From positions 4,844,501 to 4,908,500 of the forward strand of contig NZ_CP033043.1 of the NCBI RefSeq assembly GCF_003667825.1: a DNA stretch of 64,000 nt, read 5' to 3'. The notes beneath the pieces are model-generated. The model searched no databases. It saw only the letters and a list, made by a program, of their open reading frames with translations, and was not told the DNA's origin. This stretch comes from Metabacillus litoralis. GTDB lineage: Bacteria > Bacillota > Bacilli > Bacillales > Bacillaceae. Both the position numbers and the translations under genes were made by a program. Of the stretch, positions 52,616 to 61,477 are shown piece by piece. Position 1 is the first letter of the stretch. Each line of letters opens with the position of its first letter.

Positions 52616-53828
52616 TGAGATATGGCAAACACGAGTAAATCAACATATAAATGAAACTAGAATGTACTTGAAGTATATGTTAAATGACCACCTTCTTTTT
52701 GTTTTTATTTTTTTAGGAGCAGGTGGAGCTTTAACTTATCAAAGATGGCTTGAAACATTATCTCCTGATTTTCCGGCTATCGTAATTATGACATTCACCT
52801 TTGCGTTTATCGTCATAACGTCAAGTGTTCGAACATTGTTGAAAGAAGCTGACATTGTTTTTTTACTACCGATGGAATTTAAACTAAGAGGTTATTTTCA
52901 AAAAGCTTTTAGATACAGTTTTATTACACAAAGCTTTTTCATTATTGTTCCTTTAATTTTATTTACACCCTTGTATTTTAAAGTAACAGATGCAAACGGA
53001 AGGACTCTTCTTATTTGTTTGGGGCTTTTACTACTGGTAAAGTTTTGGAACTTAAGGGTAAGTTGGGCGATGAGCTTTTATACAGAAGCTTCAGCAAAAT
53101 GGAGTGATCTGATTGTTCGATTTGTTTTAAATGTATCTGTGATTTATTTTATTTTCTCACAAGATTTCCTTTTCTTAATTGTTCTGTTTGTTATTATGAC
53201 AGGTTATGTTTTGTATTTTTCAAACAATGTAAAACAGAAGGCATTAAAATGGGAGCAACTTATTAAAAGAGAAGAAGGAAAGAAGCAATCTTTTTATAAG
53301 CTTGCAAACTTATTTACAGATGTGCCTAAGCTTAAGAAACAGGCAAAGCGTCGTGCGTATCTCGATTGGATGGTCAAGCAAGTAAAGTATCATCAGGAAA
53401 ATGTATATGAGTATTTGTATGTGCGTGCATTAATTCGATCAGGCGACTATTTGGGCATTATTGTTCGGCTAACTATCATCGGAAGCATAATCTTGTCATT
53501 CTTAAATGAACAGTTAACAGGCTACATCGTTGTATCCATTTTATTTATTTTTTTAACCGGCATTCAGATCATGAGTTTATATAAACATTTTGAATTATTA
53601 GAGTTGACTAACTTATATCCAAATGCTGAAAAGAAAAGATTAACAAGCTTCTTGAAAATAATGTTTACAGTCTTTTTGGTACAAACGGTGATTTATTCAC
53701 TCATCACATTACTATTTGCAAATGTATCTATTTTTGGTGGAACCTTTATTGTAACAGCTTTATTTTCCTATCTTTTTGTTTTTATTTATATGAAAAATAG
53801 AATAAAGAAGAGTGAAAAGGATGTATAG
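52602..53828 (+). CDS. ecsB: ABC transporter membrane subunit EcsB
   Basis: 408 residues with about nine to ten hydrophobic segments and a cytosolic loop (about 210-285, KWEQLIKREEGKKQSFYKLA, VKQVKYHQENVYEYLYVRAL). Sequence and gene order match EcsB. It starts within the end of ecsA, with GGAAGATCAAGATGAAGAGC providing a weak ribosome site, so translation is probably coupled. The substrate exported is unknown. Confidence 0.94.
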   Translation: MKSVNEIWQTRVNQHINETRMYLKYMLNDHLLFVFIFLGAGGALTYQRWLETLSPDFPAIVIMTFTFAFIVITSSVRTLLKEADIVFLLPMEFKLRGYFQKAFRYSFITQSFFIIVPLILFTPLYFKVTDANGRTLLICLGLLLLVKFWNLRVSWAMSFYTEASAKWSDLIVRFVLNVSVIYFIFSQDFLFLIVLFVIMTGYVLYFSNNVKQKALKWEQLIKREEGKKQSFYKLANLFTDVPKLKKQAKRRAYLDWMVKQVKYHQENVYEYLYVRALIRSGDYLGIIVRLTIIGSIILSFLNEQLTGYIVVSILFIFLTGIQIMSLYKHFELLELTNLYPNAEKKRLTSFLKIMFTVFLVQTVIYSLITLLFANVSIFGGTFIVTALFSYLFVFIYMKNRIKKSEKDV

Positions 53829-53830
53829 GT

Positions 53831-54532
53831 ATGAGCTATGAATTACGAGCTGCTGAAGAAGCAAGAATGTGGAAACAGAAGCTATTGAGAAAAGCATCGT
53901 TTTGGGAACGTTCATCTAAAAAAGCACAAAACAAAATGAACGGAATGATACCAGAAAAAGTACACCATACTGTTACCGAGAGTATTAAAAAGATGATCGA
54001 GGCAACATTACTAGGATCTAATATCACAACATTTCCTAAAAATGTTGAGGACCTAACATTTGAGCAACGAGAAAATTTGGTGAGAAAATCAATTGGAATG
54101 TACAAAAAAACAGCTGCAATTGAAGGGGCTTCAACCGGAGCAGGTGGTCTTCTTTTAGGCTTAGCAGATTTTCCGTTATTTCTTAGTATTAAAATGAAGT
54201 TCCTTTTTGAAGTTGCAAACCATTATGGATACAGTACGAAGGAATATGAGGAAAGATTATTTTTGCTTTATGTGTTTCAACTAGCCTTCTCTAGTGAAAC
54301 ACATAAAGAAGAAACTCTTACAATCATTGAAAATTGGGAAACAAAAAAACTAGAAATCAAAGACTTAGATTGGCGTATCTTTCAACAAGAATATCGTGAC
54401 TATATAGACCTTGTAAAACTAATGCAAATCATTCCAGGAATCGGCGCTGTTGTAGGTGGTGTAGCAAATTATCACCTTGTACAACAGCTTGGGGAATGTG
54501 CGATGAATAGTTATCGGTTGAGGGTGTTTTGA
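53831..54532 (+). CDS. ecsC: EcsC family protein
   Basis: 233 residues. EcsC/DUF697-like protein with YELRAAEEARMWKQKLLRKA at the start, IEGASTGAGGLLLGLADFPL (hydrophobic hairpin, near 96-118) and LMQIIPGIGAVVGGVANYHL near the end. It begins 2 nt after the ecsB stop. EcsC is a peripheral or partly membrane-inserted protein of unknown role in the Ecs operon. No clear hairpin terminator follows; the MITE-like element begins ~90 bp later. Confidence 0.92.
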   Translation: MSYELRAAEEARMWKQKLLRKASFWERSSKKAQNKMNGMIPEKVHHTVTESIKKMIEATLLGSNITTFPKNVEDLTFEQRENLVRKSIGMYKKTAAIEGASTGAGGLLLGLADFPLFLSIKMKFLFEVANHYGYSTKEYEERLFLLYVFQLAFSSETHKEETLTIIENWETKKLEIKDLDWRIFQQEYRDYIDLVKLMQIIPGIGAVVGGVANYHLVQQLGECAMNSYRLRVF

Positions 54533-54610
54533 AGTGCCTGTCACTTCCCGAAGTTTGTCGAATGACTTTCATAGCACAGGACATGAATTGAAACAGTAAA
54601 AAGGCAGGGC

Positions 54611-55321
54611 TAATCATAGTAACAGGTTCTGTTTTGAAGTACAAAATACAAATTAACATTGCTTTTCGTATAGTCATTCGGACTATGCTTAAAAAGCATT
54701 TTGACAAGTAAATCAGTAAAGAAAAATGCTTGGAAACATATATGCTCTAAGCATTTTTTATACCAAGATAAGTACCCGTTTCCAACTCTTCAAGAATCGC
54801 AAGGAAATAAGCTACTAATAAGCGGAGAAATTCCCCTTATTGAGGAAATAACATGAAAAATAGATTAAATAGACGGAAAGATTCCGCCTATTTAATCGAA
54901 AAAGACGAAAATGGTCCATTTTACATTACTTAACCGGAAAAATTCCGCTTATATCTCCAAATTGATTTCCACTCTTCATTCTAACCGGAAAAACTCCGCT
55001 TATTTATAAACTATTGGTTACTCAATTAAGGATAATCTGCTTTATTTATCCACCTCTCAGACCTTCATCCCCCCCTGGTAGTTAAAATCATTTTTAGCAC
55101 ACCATTTGGAATAGCAATGAGCTTGCGAATTTTATTGCTGACAAATACTTATGTCACCATGTTAAAAGTGGTTCGGAATTCTGGGCCTAGTTACCTTCCA
55201 TTTAATTAAACCCCATATATATCAATAAAAATAAGCAGTCATATTCAGTAGAGAATGGGACTGCTTATTAGTTTGCTAATTTAGTTTTTGTATTCGGAAA
55301 CCGAACCCGTTATAATCATAG
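54611..55321 (-). mobile_element. Non-coding MITE-like element, copy 2, with 9-bp target duplication
   Basis: The element spans 54620-55312 (693 bp). It is bounded by imperfect terminal inverted repeats TAACAGGTTCTGTTTTGAAG... and TAACGGGTTCGGTTTCCGAA... (about 27 of 37 positions alike), and by a perfect direct repeat TAATCATAG at 54611-54619 and 55313-55321. It is inverted relative to the element after hemZ and carries ~210 bp (about 55020-55230) missing there. Internal parts are three CCGGAAAAA(C/T)TCCGCTTAT-type segments, a long hairpin GATTAAATAGACGGAA / TTCCGCCTATTTAATC and a terminator-like hairpin AAGCAGTC...GACTGCTT. No transposase frame is present, so it would depend on one elsewhere. 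Confidence 0.82.
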
Positions 55322-55344
55322 CTTCTGCCTTTTGTTTATTACTT

Positions 55345-56550
55345 TCATTGCTTTATGGCTGATGAATGTTTGACGTGATCGATTTGGTATTGAATAGCAG
55401 CTTTACATAGTGTTTTAGCAGCAATAAGTAAAGCTTTTTCATCAATATCAAATTTAGGATGGTGATGAGGGTAAGCTTCATCTGCAGTCACGGGCTTTGC
55501 TCCAGTGAAGAAAAAAGTCCCTTTCACATTTTGTAGATAGTAGGCAAAATCCTCTCCACCCATTTGAAGTGGGCTTTCCTCAACTTCATAAACACCAGGT
55601 ACGCTAGGTGCAATTTGTTTTAAAAACTCTGTTTCGTTCTCATGATTAACAACAGCAGGGTATCCTCTGAAAAATTCATATTCATAATCTGCATCGCTCA
55701 TGAGACAGGTTCCTTTCACAACCCGTTCAATCTCATGTTCAATTTGTGTACGAACTTCTTCATCAAAGGTCCGTGCTGTGCCAATAAGCATGGCTGAATT
55801 TGCAATAATGTTAAAGGCGTTTTCCGCTACAAATGAACCAACCGTTACAACGGCTGATTGAATAGGGTCCACTTTACGACTTACAATCTGTTGTAAACTG
55901 GTTACCACTTGAGACCCTATTAATATGGCATCTTTTGTTTTATGAGGTTGTGCACCGTGTCCGCCTTTTCCACGAATAGTAATTTCAAAGCGGTCTGCAG
56001 CGGCCATTAATGGACCTACACGATACTGAATTTTACCGACAGGTTCAGTAGCCCATAAATGTGTACCAAAGATTACATCAACATCGTCTAAGCAACCGTC
56101 TTGAATCATTGATTTTGCTCCACCTGGTGCGTATTCTTCTGCATGTTGGTGAATAAGGACAATGTTTCCGTTAAGCTGATGTCGATTTTCATGAAGAGTT
56201 TTTGCTAACACAAGTAATGTTGCTGTGTGCCCATCATGTCCACATGCGTGCATCACACCAGGAACAGTTGATTTGTATTCAACATCTTTTTCATCTTGAA
56301 TTGGCAGGGCGTCAAAATCGGCTCTTAGTGCAACAGTAGGACCAGGGAGGTCACCTTTAATTGTTGCAACAACACCGTTACCACCAACATTCCCACGTAC
56401 GTTAACACCAAGTTTTTTATAATAATTTAAAATATATGCAGCTGTTTTTTCTTCTTTAAAAGAAAGCTCTGGATGCATATGTAAATATCTGCGAATGGTA
56501 ACCATTTCCGAAAAATAACTGTCTAGAGTAGACCAGAGATGATCAAGCAT
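55345..56550 (-). CDS. yhaA: M20 family amidohydrolase YhaA
   Basis: 401 residues. Zinc ligands and catalytic residues of the M20D group: MHPELSFKEEKTAAYI, VALRADFDALPIQDE, HACGHDGHTATLL (near 108-120), QHAEEYAPGGAKSMI with catalytic Glu pair, dimerisation domain with GGHGAQPHKTKDAI, and final HHHPKFDIDE. Such enzymes remove acyl groups from N-acyl amino acids. Place next to ecsABC corresponds to yhaA in B. subtilis. The ATG is preceded by AGGGGGAATACG. Confidence 0.92.
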   Translation of the reverse strand: MLDHLWSTLDSYFSEMVTIRRYLHMHPELSFKEEKTAAYILNYYKKLGVNVRGNVGGNGVVATIKGDLPGPTVALRADFDALPIQDEKDVEYKSTVPGVMHACGHDGHTATLLVLAKTLHENRHQLNGNIVLIHQHAEEYAPGGAKSMIQDGCLDDVDVIFGTHLWATEPVGKIQYRVGPLMAAADRFEITIRGKGGHGAQPHKTKDAILIGSQVVTSLQQIVSRKVDPIQSAVVTVGSFVAENAFNIIANSAMLIGTARTFDEEVRTQIEHEIERVVKGTCLMSDADYEYEFFRGYPAVVNHENETEFLKQIAPSVPGVYEVEESPLQMGGEDFAYYLQNVKGTFFFTGAKPVTADEAYPHHHPKFDIDEKALLIAAKTLCKAAIQYQIDHVKHSSAIKQ

Positions 56551-56728
56551 CGTATTCCCCCTATCATATTGATTTTAAGTATCTACGAGTTTCTACATAT
56601 AAAAAGCCATGTAAAATCATATGTTTACAATGTGAAATGTATTAAAATAGATTCGTATTAATATTAGATAGATTGTATTGAAAAATTTTGAAAATTTCAA
56701 GAAAATAATTTGGAGAGGAGGGATAATA

Positions 56729-57373
56729 GTGAAAACAAAAAATATAGTTATTTTATTAACGGTGTTATTTATAGGATTAATTGCTTTAGTGATGTTGAAT
56801 GCTACAAATAAATTCGAAACGATAATTGGAGAAACGTTATATTCTTTTCATGATCATCGTCTAGCAACAATATTTGAAGCTATAGGAATGCTTGGGTCAA
56901 CTATCGGAATTATTGTGACATTATTCATTTTTATGATCGTATTTGCCATTGTGGAAAAAGGTTTTATAACTTCTTCGCTTCTATTTGTTGCTGTTCTATT
57001 TGGAAATTTTTTAAATAAAGCATTAAAGGCTGTTATTGGGAGAGAGCGTCCAACATTTCCCCAACATATTGAAGATGGATATAGCTTTCCTAGTGGTCAT
57101 GTTATGGTTGGACTTCTTCTGTTTGGAACAATCGCTTATAAACTATTGAAAAAAACAAATGATCAAAAAATGAAACAAACCATTTTAGTTTGTACAAGTT
57201 TAATAGTCGTTGTTATTGGGATGAGCCGACTGTTGGAAGGAGAGCATTTTTTAACAGATGTAATTGGCGGAATGATTGCTGGTTCCCTTTTGCTAATTGG
57301 GATTATACATTTAGATGTTTATTTACATAAAATAATCAGCCGAAGAAAAGTAAAAAGTGACCTTTCTATTTAA
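56729..57373 (+). CDS. PAP2 family membrane phosphatase
   Basis: 214 residues from GTG 56729 (GGAGAGGAGGG upstream); an earlier ATG overlaps that site. Five to six membrane segments. The three phosphatase motifs are complete: KAVIGRERP (KxxxxxxRP), SFPSGHVM (PSGH) and SRLLEGEHFLTD (SRxxxxxHxxxD). These enzymes dephosphorylate lipid phosphates such as undecaprenyl pyrophosphate or phosphatidylglycerophosphate at the outer face of the membrane. Which substrate applies is not decidable here. Confidence 0.93.
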   Translation: MKTKNIVILLTVLFIGLIALVMLNATNKFETIIGETLYSFHDHRLATIFEAIGMLGSTIGIIVTLFIFMIVFAIVEKGFITSSLLFVAVLFGNFLNKALKAVIGRERPTFPQHIEDGYSFPSGHVMVGLLLFGTIAYKLLKKTNDQKMKQTILVCTSLIVVVIGMSRLLEGEHFLTDVIGGMIAGSLLLIGIIHLDVYLHKIISRRKVKSDLSI

Positions 57374-57392
57374 AAGTAAGTTAATAAATAAG

Positions 57393-57428
57393 AAACCAAC
57401 TCCTGCGCTTCATTGAGTTGGTTTTTTT
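57393..57428 (+). terminator. Rho-independent terminator of the PAP2 gene
   Basis: AAACCAACTC / GAGTTGGTTT stem with a 12-nt loop and TTTTTTT. Confidence 0.88.
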
Positions 57429-57430
57429 AT

Positions 57431-57985
57431 TTATTGAACAGGAGAACCTGGTGGGTAATAATAAGGCGGAATTTTAATCCAACCACGCTTACGCATTAAC
57501 GTTTTTAATGTTGTTCCAAAAGCTACCCATTCTGTATAGAAGTTTAACCAAAGTAAACCAATATCGTTACGGATAGCATCAGCTTGGCCTTTCGCACATG
57601 CTTGCATACACAGGACTAATTTAAATGAAATCCCATTTGAAATCTCATCATCTGTTAGTTTTACACCTAAAGGAACTTCCTTAGGGTTTGACTCTGGTTT
57701 CGCAGACGTAACATCTGGTAAAGGCACACCCTCTTTTTTCATAAAGTCACTTAACCTTTTTACCTGAGATTCACACAATTTGACCGCATCAACGAGCATT
57801 TCTCTTACCTCATCATCTGAGGTTGTGTTTAATCCAACTTCTTCATATCTTATGAACTCTTCCACCATCGTTACATACTTCCAAAGGTCACCAACCTCAA
57901 TAACATGGAGAGGAGAGTGCGGTTCATCTACTTTATCTATTGTTGTTTTTAATGTATTCCATACAGCTTCAAATGGATTAGGCAA
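57431..57985 (-). CDS. DUF3231 family protein (spore-coat CotF/ferritin-like)
   Basis: 184 residues from TTG 57985, seven nt after AGGAGGTG; the GTG three codons earlier is part of that site. A four-helix layout (DLWKYVTMVEEFIRYEEVGL, EMLVDAVKLCESQVKRLSDF, FKLVLCMQACAKGQADAIRN, LLWLNFYTEWVAFGTTLKTL) ends in GWIKIPPYYYPPG, typical of DUF3231. Proteins of this family resemble CotF-type spore-coat proteins and often occur as two tandem domains; here there is only one. Cytosolic or coat location; function unknown. Confidence 0.8.
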   Translation of the reverse strand: MPNPFEAVWNTLKTTIDKVDEPHSPLHVIEVGDLWKYVTMVEEFIRYEEVGLNTTSDDEVREMLVDAVKLCESQVKRLSDFMKKEGVPLPDVTSAKPESNPKEVPLGVKLTDDEISNGISFKLVLCMQACAKGQADAIRNDIGLLWLNFYTEWVAFGTTLKTLMRKRGWIKIPPYYYPPGSPVQ

Positions 57986-58150
57986 CTTCTTCACCTCCTA
58001 TTGTTTCTTAGTATGACTTTATTTTTTACAAAAGATGTAAAAGAAATTGATGTTTTAGTAGCTTCTTTTCTACGGTAGTTATTTAAAGGAATAAACTTAT
58101 TGCATCTAGAATATTAGATAGACAGAACTAAAAACGAGGGGAGAAAGACA

Positions 58151-59134
58151 ATGAAGTATAAAACACTAGGGAAAAGTGGCTTATTAGTTTCAGAGCTATG
58201 CTTAGGCGCCATGACATTTGGAAAAGAAGTAACAGAAGCGGATTCTATTCGTATGATTCACAACTTTCTTGATCAGGGTGGTAACTTTGTTGATACAGCA
58301 GATGTTTATGTTGGTGGAGAATCAGAAAAAATTGTTGGTAAAGCCATCAAAGATCGCCGTTCCGAGGTTGTTTTAGCTACAAAAGTTAGAATGCGAGTAG
58401 GTCCACATCCTAATGACTTTGGATATTCTAGACGGAGAATTCTAGAAGGGGTAGAGCAAAGTTTAAAAAGGTTAGATACGGATTATATTGACCTTTATCA
58501 ACTTCATGTTTGGGATAATATAACACCTATTGAGGAAACAATAAGAACACTTGATGATCTTATTAGTTCAGGTAAGGTAAGATACATAGGATGTTCAAAC
58601 TTCCTTGCGTGGCAGATGATGAAAGCTTTGTCATATAGTGATTTTCATAATATGGCTAGGTTCATTTCCATTCAACCTCAGTATAGTTTAATCAACCGTG
58701 AAATGGATCGTGAAATTTTACCTCTTTGTAAAGAAGAAAATGTTGGGGTAATTCCGTGGGCACCGATTGGTGGAGGATTTTTAACAGGAAAATATAAACA
58801 AGGTGAATCTCCTACAACAGGACGGCTCTCTAAAGGTGTGGGTGAGTCTAGCTGGGAGAACCGAAATAATGAAAAGAACTTTAAGATTTTACAAACAATC
58901 GAGAAGATCGCTCAAGCAGTTGATAAAACACCTGCACAGGTTTCTCTAAGGTGGCTTCTACAAAAAGAAGAGATTACATCACCAATCTTTGGTGCCAGCA
59001 GCCTGGAGCAATTTAATGAAAATATGGGAAGTGTTGATTGGGAGTTAACAGCTGAACAATGGAATCAACTTGATGAGATAAGTAAGCTTCCTAGCGAATA
59101 TCCGACAAGATTTCTTGAGAAATTCCAAAGATAA
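58151..59134 (+). CDS. Aldo/keto reductase
   Basis: 327 residues. The catalytic tetrad is visible: D (NFVDTADVYVGG), Y (VYVGGESE), K (VVLATKVR) and H (YQLHVWD). NADPH-binding strands near the C-terminus are SPIFGASSLEQFNENM. The family reduces carbonyls with NADPH in the cytosol. The start MKYKTLGKSGLLVSELCLG is standard for the YajO/IolS-like branch. ATG follows AGGGGAGAAAG. Substrate unknown; monocistronic. Confidence 0.92.
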   Translation: MKYKTLGKSGLLVSELCLGAMTFGKEVTEADSIRMIHNFLDQGGNFVDTADVYVGGESEKIVGKAIKDRRSEVVLATKVRMRVGPHPNDFGYSRRRILEGVEQSLKRLDTDYIDLYQLHVWDNITPIEETIRTLDDLISSGKVRYIGCSNFLAWQMMKALSYSDFHNMARFISIQPQYSLINREMDREILPLCKEENVGVIPWAPIGGGFLTGKYKQGESPTTGRLSKGVGESSWENRNNEKNFKILQTIEKIAQAVDKTPAQVSLRWLLQKEEITSPIFGASSLEQFNENMGSVDWELTAEQWNQLDEISKLPSEYPTRFLEKFQR

Positions 59135-59140
59135 TCACAT

Positions 59141-59180
59141 AAAGATCCTGTTAAACAGTTCTGTTTACAGGATCTTTTTT
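59141..59180 (+). terminator. Rho-independent terminator of the aldo/keto reductase gene
   Basis: AAAGATCCTGT / ACAGGATCTTT stem with inner AAACAG/CTGTTT pairing and TTTTTT. Confidence 0.9.
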
Positions 59181-59204
59181 GTCGTTTACTTTTGAGGTTT
59201 GAGT

Positions 59205-60611
59205 CTACAATAAAAACATAGCTACAATAGTTGTTATGACTAAACCAATTGAGACTGGAAGAAGATTTCGGCGAGCTAATTCAAACGGATCGACTCCACA
59301 AATCGCAGCTGCTGGAATAAGTGCCCATGGAATAATCGTTCCGCCTCCAACCCAGATAGCTGTTACTTGACCCAATGCTGTTAATGTAGCAGTACTGACT
59401 CCAATAGCTGTTGAAAACAGTTGTGCAATTGATCCAGCGAGAGATATACCCGAAAAGCCTGAACCATCTAGTCCTGTTAATATCCCTACACCTGTTAGTG
59501 TGACAGCTCCAACTTCCGGTGTTAAAGGAACAATATGTGCAAGAGCAATACCTAAATCATTTACGATTCCTTCAGAGGTTTCAGGAAGATAATGACCGAC
59601 AATGTCGTAATATCCCGCATCACCTAAATAAAAAAATGCAGCGATAGGAATGACTGGCCCGAACACTTTAAAACCAAATTGAAAGCCCTCAATTAAATAA
59701 TTTGTTGACTCCTCAAGTCCCTTTTTCTTATGAGCTAAACAGGTTGTGAGAATTAAAATAAGTAAGGATGTTCCACCAATTAATGCCGTGGCATCTCCAC
59801 CTTGTAGATTTAATGTAATCATTAAAATAACATCAATTACAAAAATGACTGGAATGATAATAGCAAGCCATTTTTTTGTGGCTGCTGATAACAAGCTGTG
59901 GTCTGTGTCTTCAATAGGAGATGATGTTGAAACAGTTGGAAAATCTTTACCTAGTTTTATATCTCTTTTTAAAAGAAAAAAAGCAGAGATTGTCGTTACA
60001 AGTCCCATTGTAATGACAAGGGGAATACTTGCTTCAATCACATCCCCAACTGGAATTCCCGCTGCATCAGCAGTAAGTTTAGGAGCTGCCTGAATAATGA
60101 AGTCCCCGGAAAGAGCAATACCATGCCCGAACAAATTAATAGCTATTGCTACACCAAGTGCAGGCAATCCGGCCCGAATGGCAACGGGTAACAATACAGC
60201 ACCTATTAGTGCAACTGCTGGTGAAGGCCAAAAGAAGAAGGAAATTATCATCATTAAAATTCCAATCGTCCAAAAGGCAGTTGTTGGATTTTTAATGATT
60301 TTTGAGAATGGTAAAATCATTACTTCATTAATGCCTGATATGGTCAAAATCTTACTCATTGCGACAATAATTGAAATAACGAGTATTGTTGGTAAAAGCT
60401 GTGTAATTGCAAAGGTAAAGCTATTAAAAAGACTTGTTATAGAATCACTAACAGAGAGTGTTGAAAAAGCAGCTAATGAAAGTATTCCTACTATACAAAC
60501 AATCGTTGTATCACGTCGGAAAAGCATAAAACCGATGATTCCAACTATAAACAGTAGGTAAACCCAGTGAATGAGTGTTATTTCTATCCCATTATGATCA
60601 CTCCTCAGCAA
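59205..60611 (-). CDS. Ion/organic-acid permease, YhfA-like (Na+/H+ antiporter superfamily)
   Basis: 468 residues, about 11-12 membrane segments. Re-entrant polar loops FWPSPAVALIGAVLLPVAIRAG (near 128-150) and LTGLDGSGFSGISLAGSIAQ (near 375-395) give it the layout of ion-transporter superfamily permeases related to B. subtilis YhfA. Substrate unknown. The start is uncertain: the frame opens at TTG 60611, but a good GAGGAG site lies just inside the frame with no normal start codon at a suitable distance after it. Possibly an atypical start or a sequence error there. Confidence 0.75.
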   Translation of the reverse strand: MLRSDHNGIEITLIHWVYLLFIVGIIGFMLFRRDTTIVCIVGILSLAAFSTLSVSDSITSLFNSFTFAITQLLPTILVISIIVAMSKILTISGINEVMILPFSKIIKNPTTAFWTIGILMMIISFFFWPSPAVALIGAVLLPVAIRAGLPALGVAIAINLFGHGIALSGDFIIQAAPKLTADAAGIPVGDVIEASIPLVITMGLVTTISAFFLLKRDIKLGKDFPTVSTSSPIEDTDHSLLSAATKKWLAIIIPVIFVIDVILMITLNLQGGDATALIGGTSLLILILTTCLAHKKKGLEESTNYLIEGFQFGFKVFGPVIPIAAFFYLGDAGYYDIVGHYLPETSEGIVNDLGIALAHIVPLTPEVGAVTLTGVGILTGLDGSGFSGISLAGSIAQLFSTAIGVSTATLTALGQVTAIWVGGGTIIPWALIPAAAICGVDPFELARRNLLPVSIGLVITTIVAMFLL

Positions 60612-60839
60612 AAGCCTAAATGGTTTTCTTTACACCTTATGAGGAATGAGGATAAGATGTGAGGAAGGAATGAAGGGAAGAATACTATATGTAATTGTTA
60701 GTAGATGTAGAAATTTAGCATCATACTGTGTAGAAATAAGATGTCATTTCCAAGGAAATATTGTCTAAATGACAGAGAAACTGAATAGGTAATAAGACAG
60801 GAGGCTGACCTGTTACTATTGGTCAGCCTCCTTGAATAG

Positions 60840-61355
<516 letters not shown>

Positions 61356-61477
61356 TCACCTCAAATAATTTATTTGGTTATATTATATCAACTGTTTTTT
61401 ATATATTTCCATTTTTAGTGTTTTCAACACATATACCTTCCTATTATTAACAATACTAAGCTAAAAGGGGTGATGAA

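Noticed and set aside
54533..54710. 92-codon minus-strand frame over the end of ecsC
   Set aside because: It spans the ecsC 3' end and the left end of the MITE-like element; no start signal and no protein-like features.
59746..60561. Plus-strand frames of 115 and 154 codons opposite the permease
   Set aside because: They are antisense shadows of a hydrophobic membrane protein gene, without ribosome sites.
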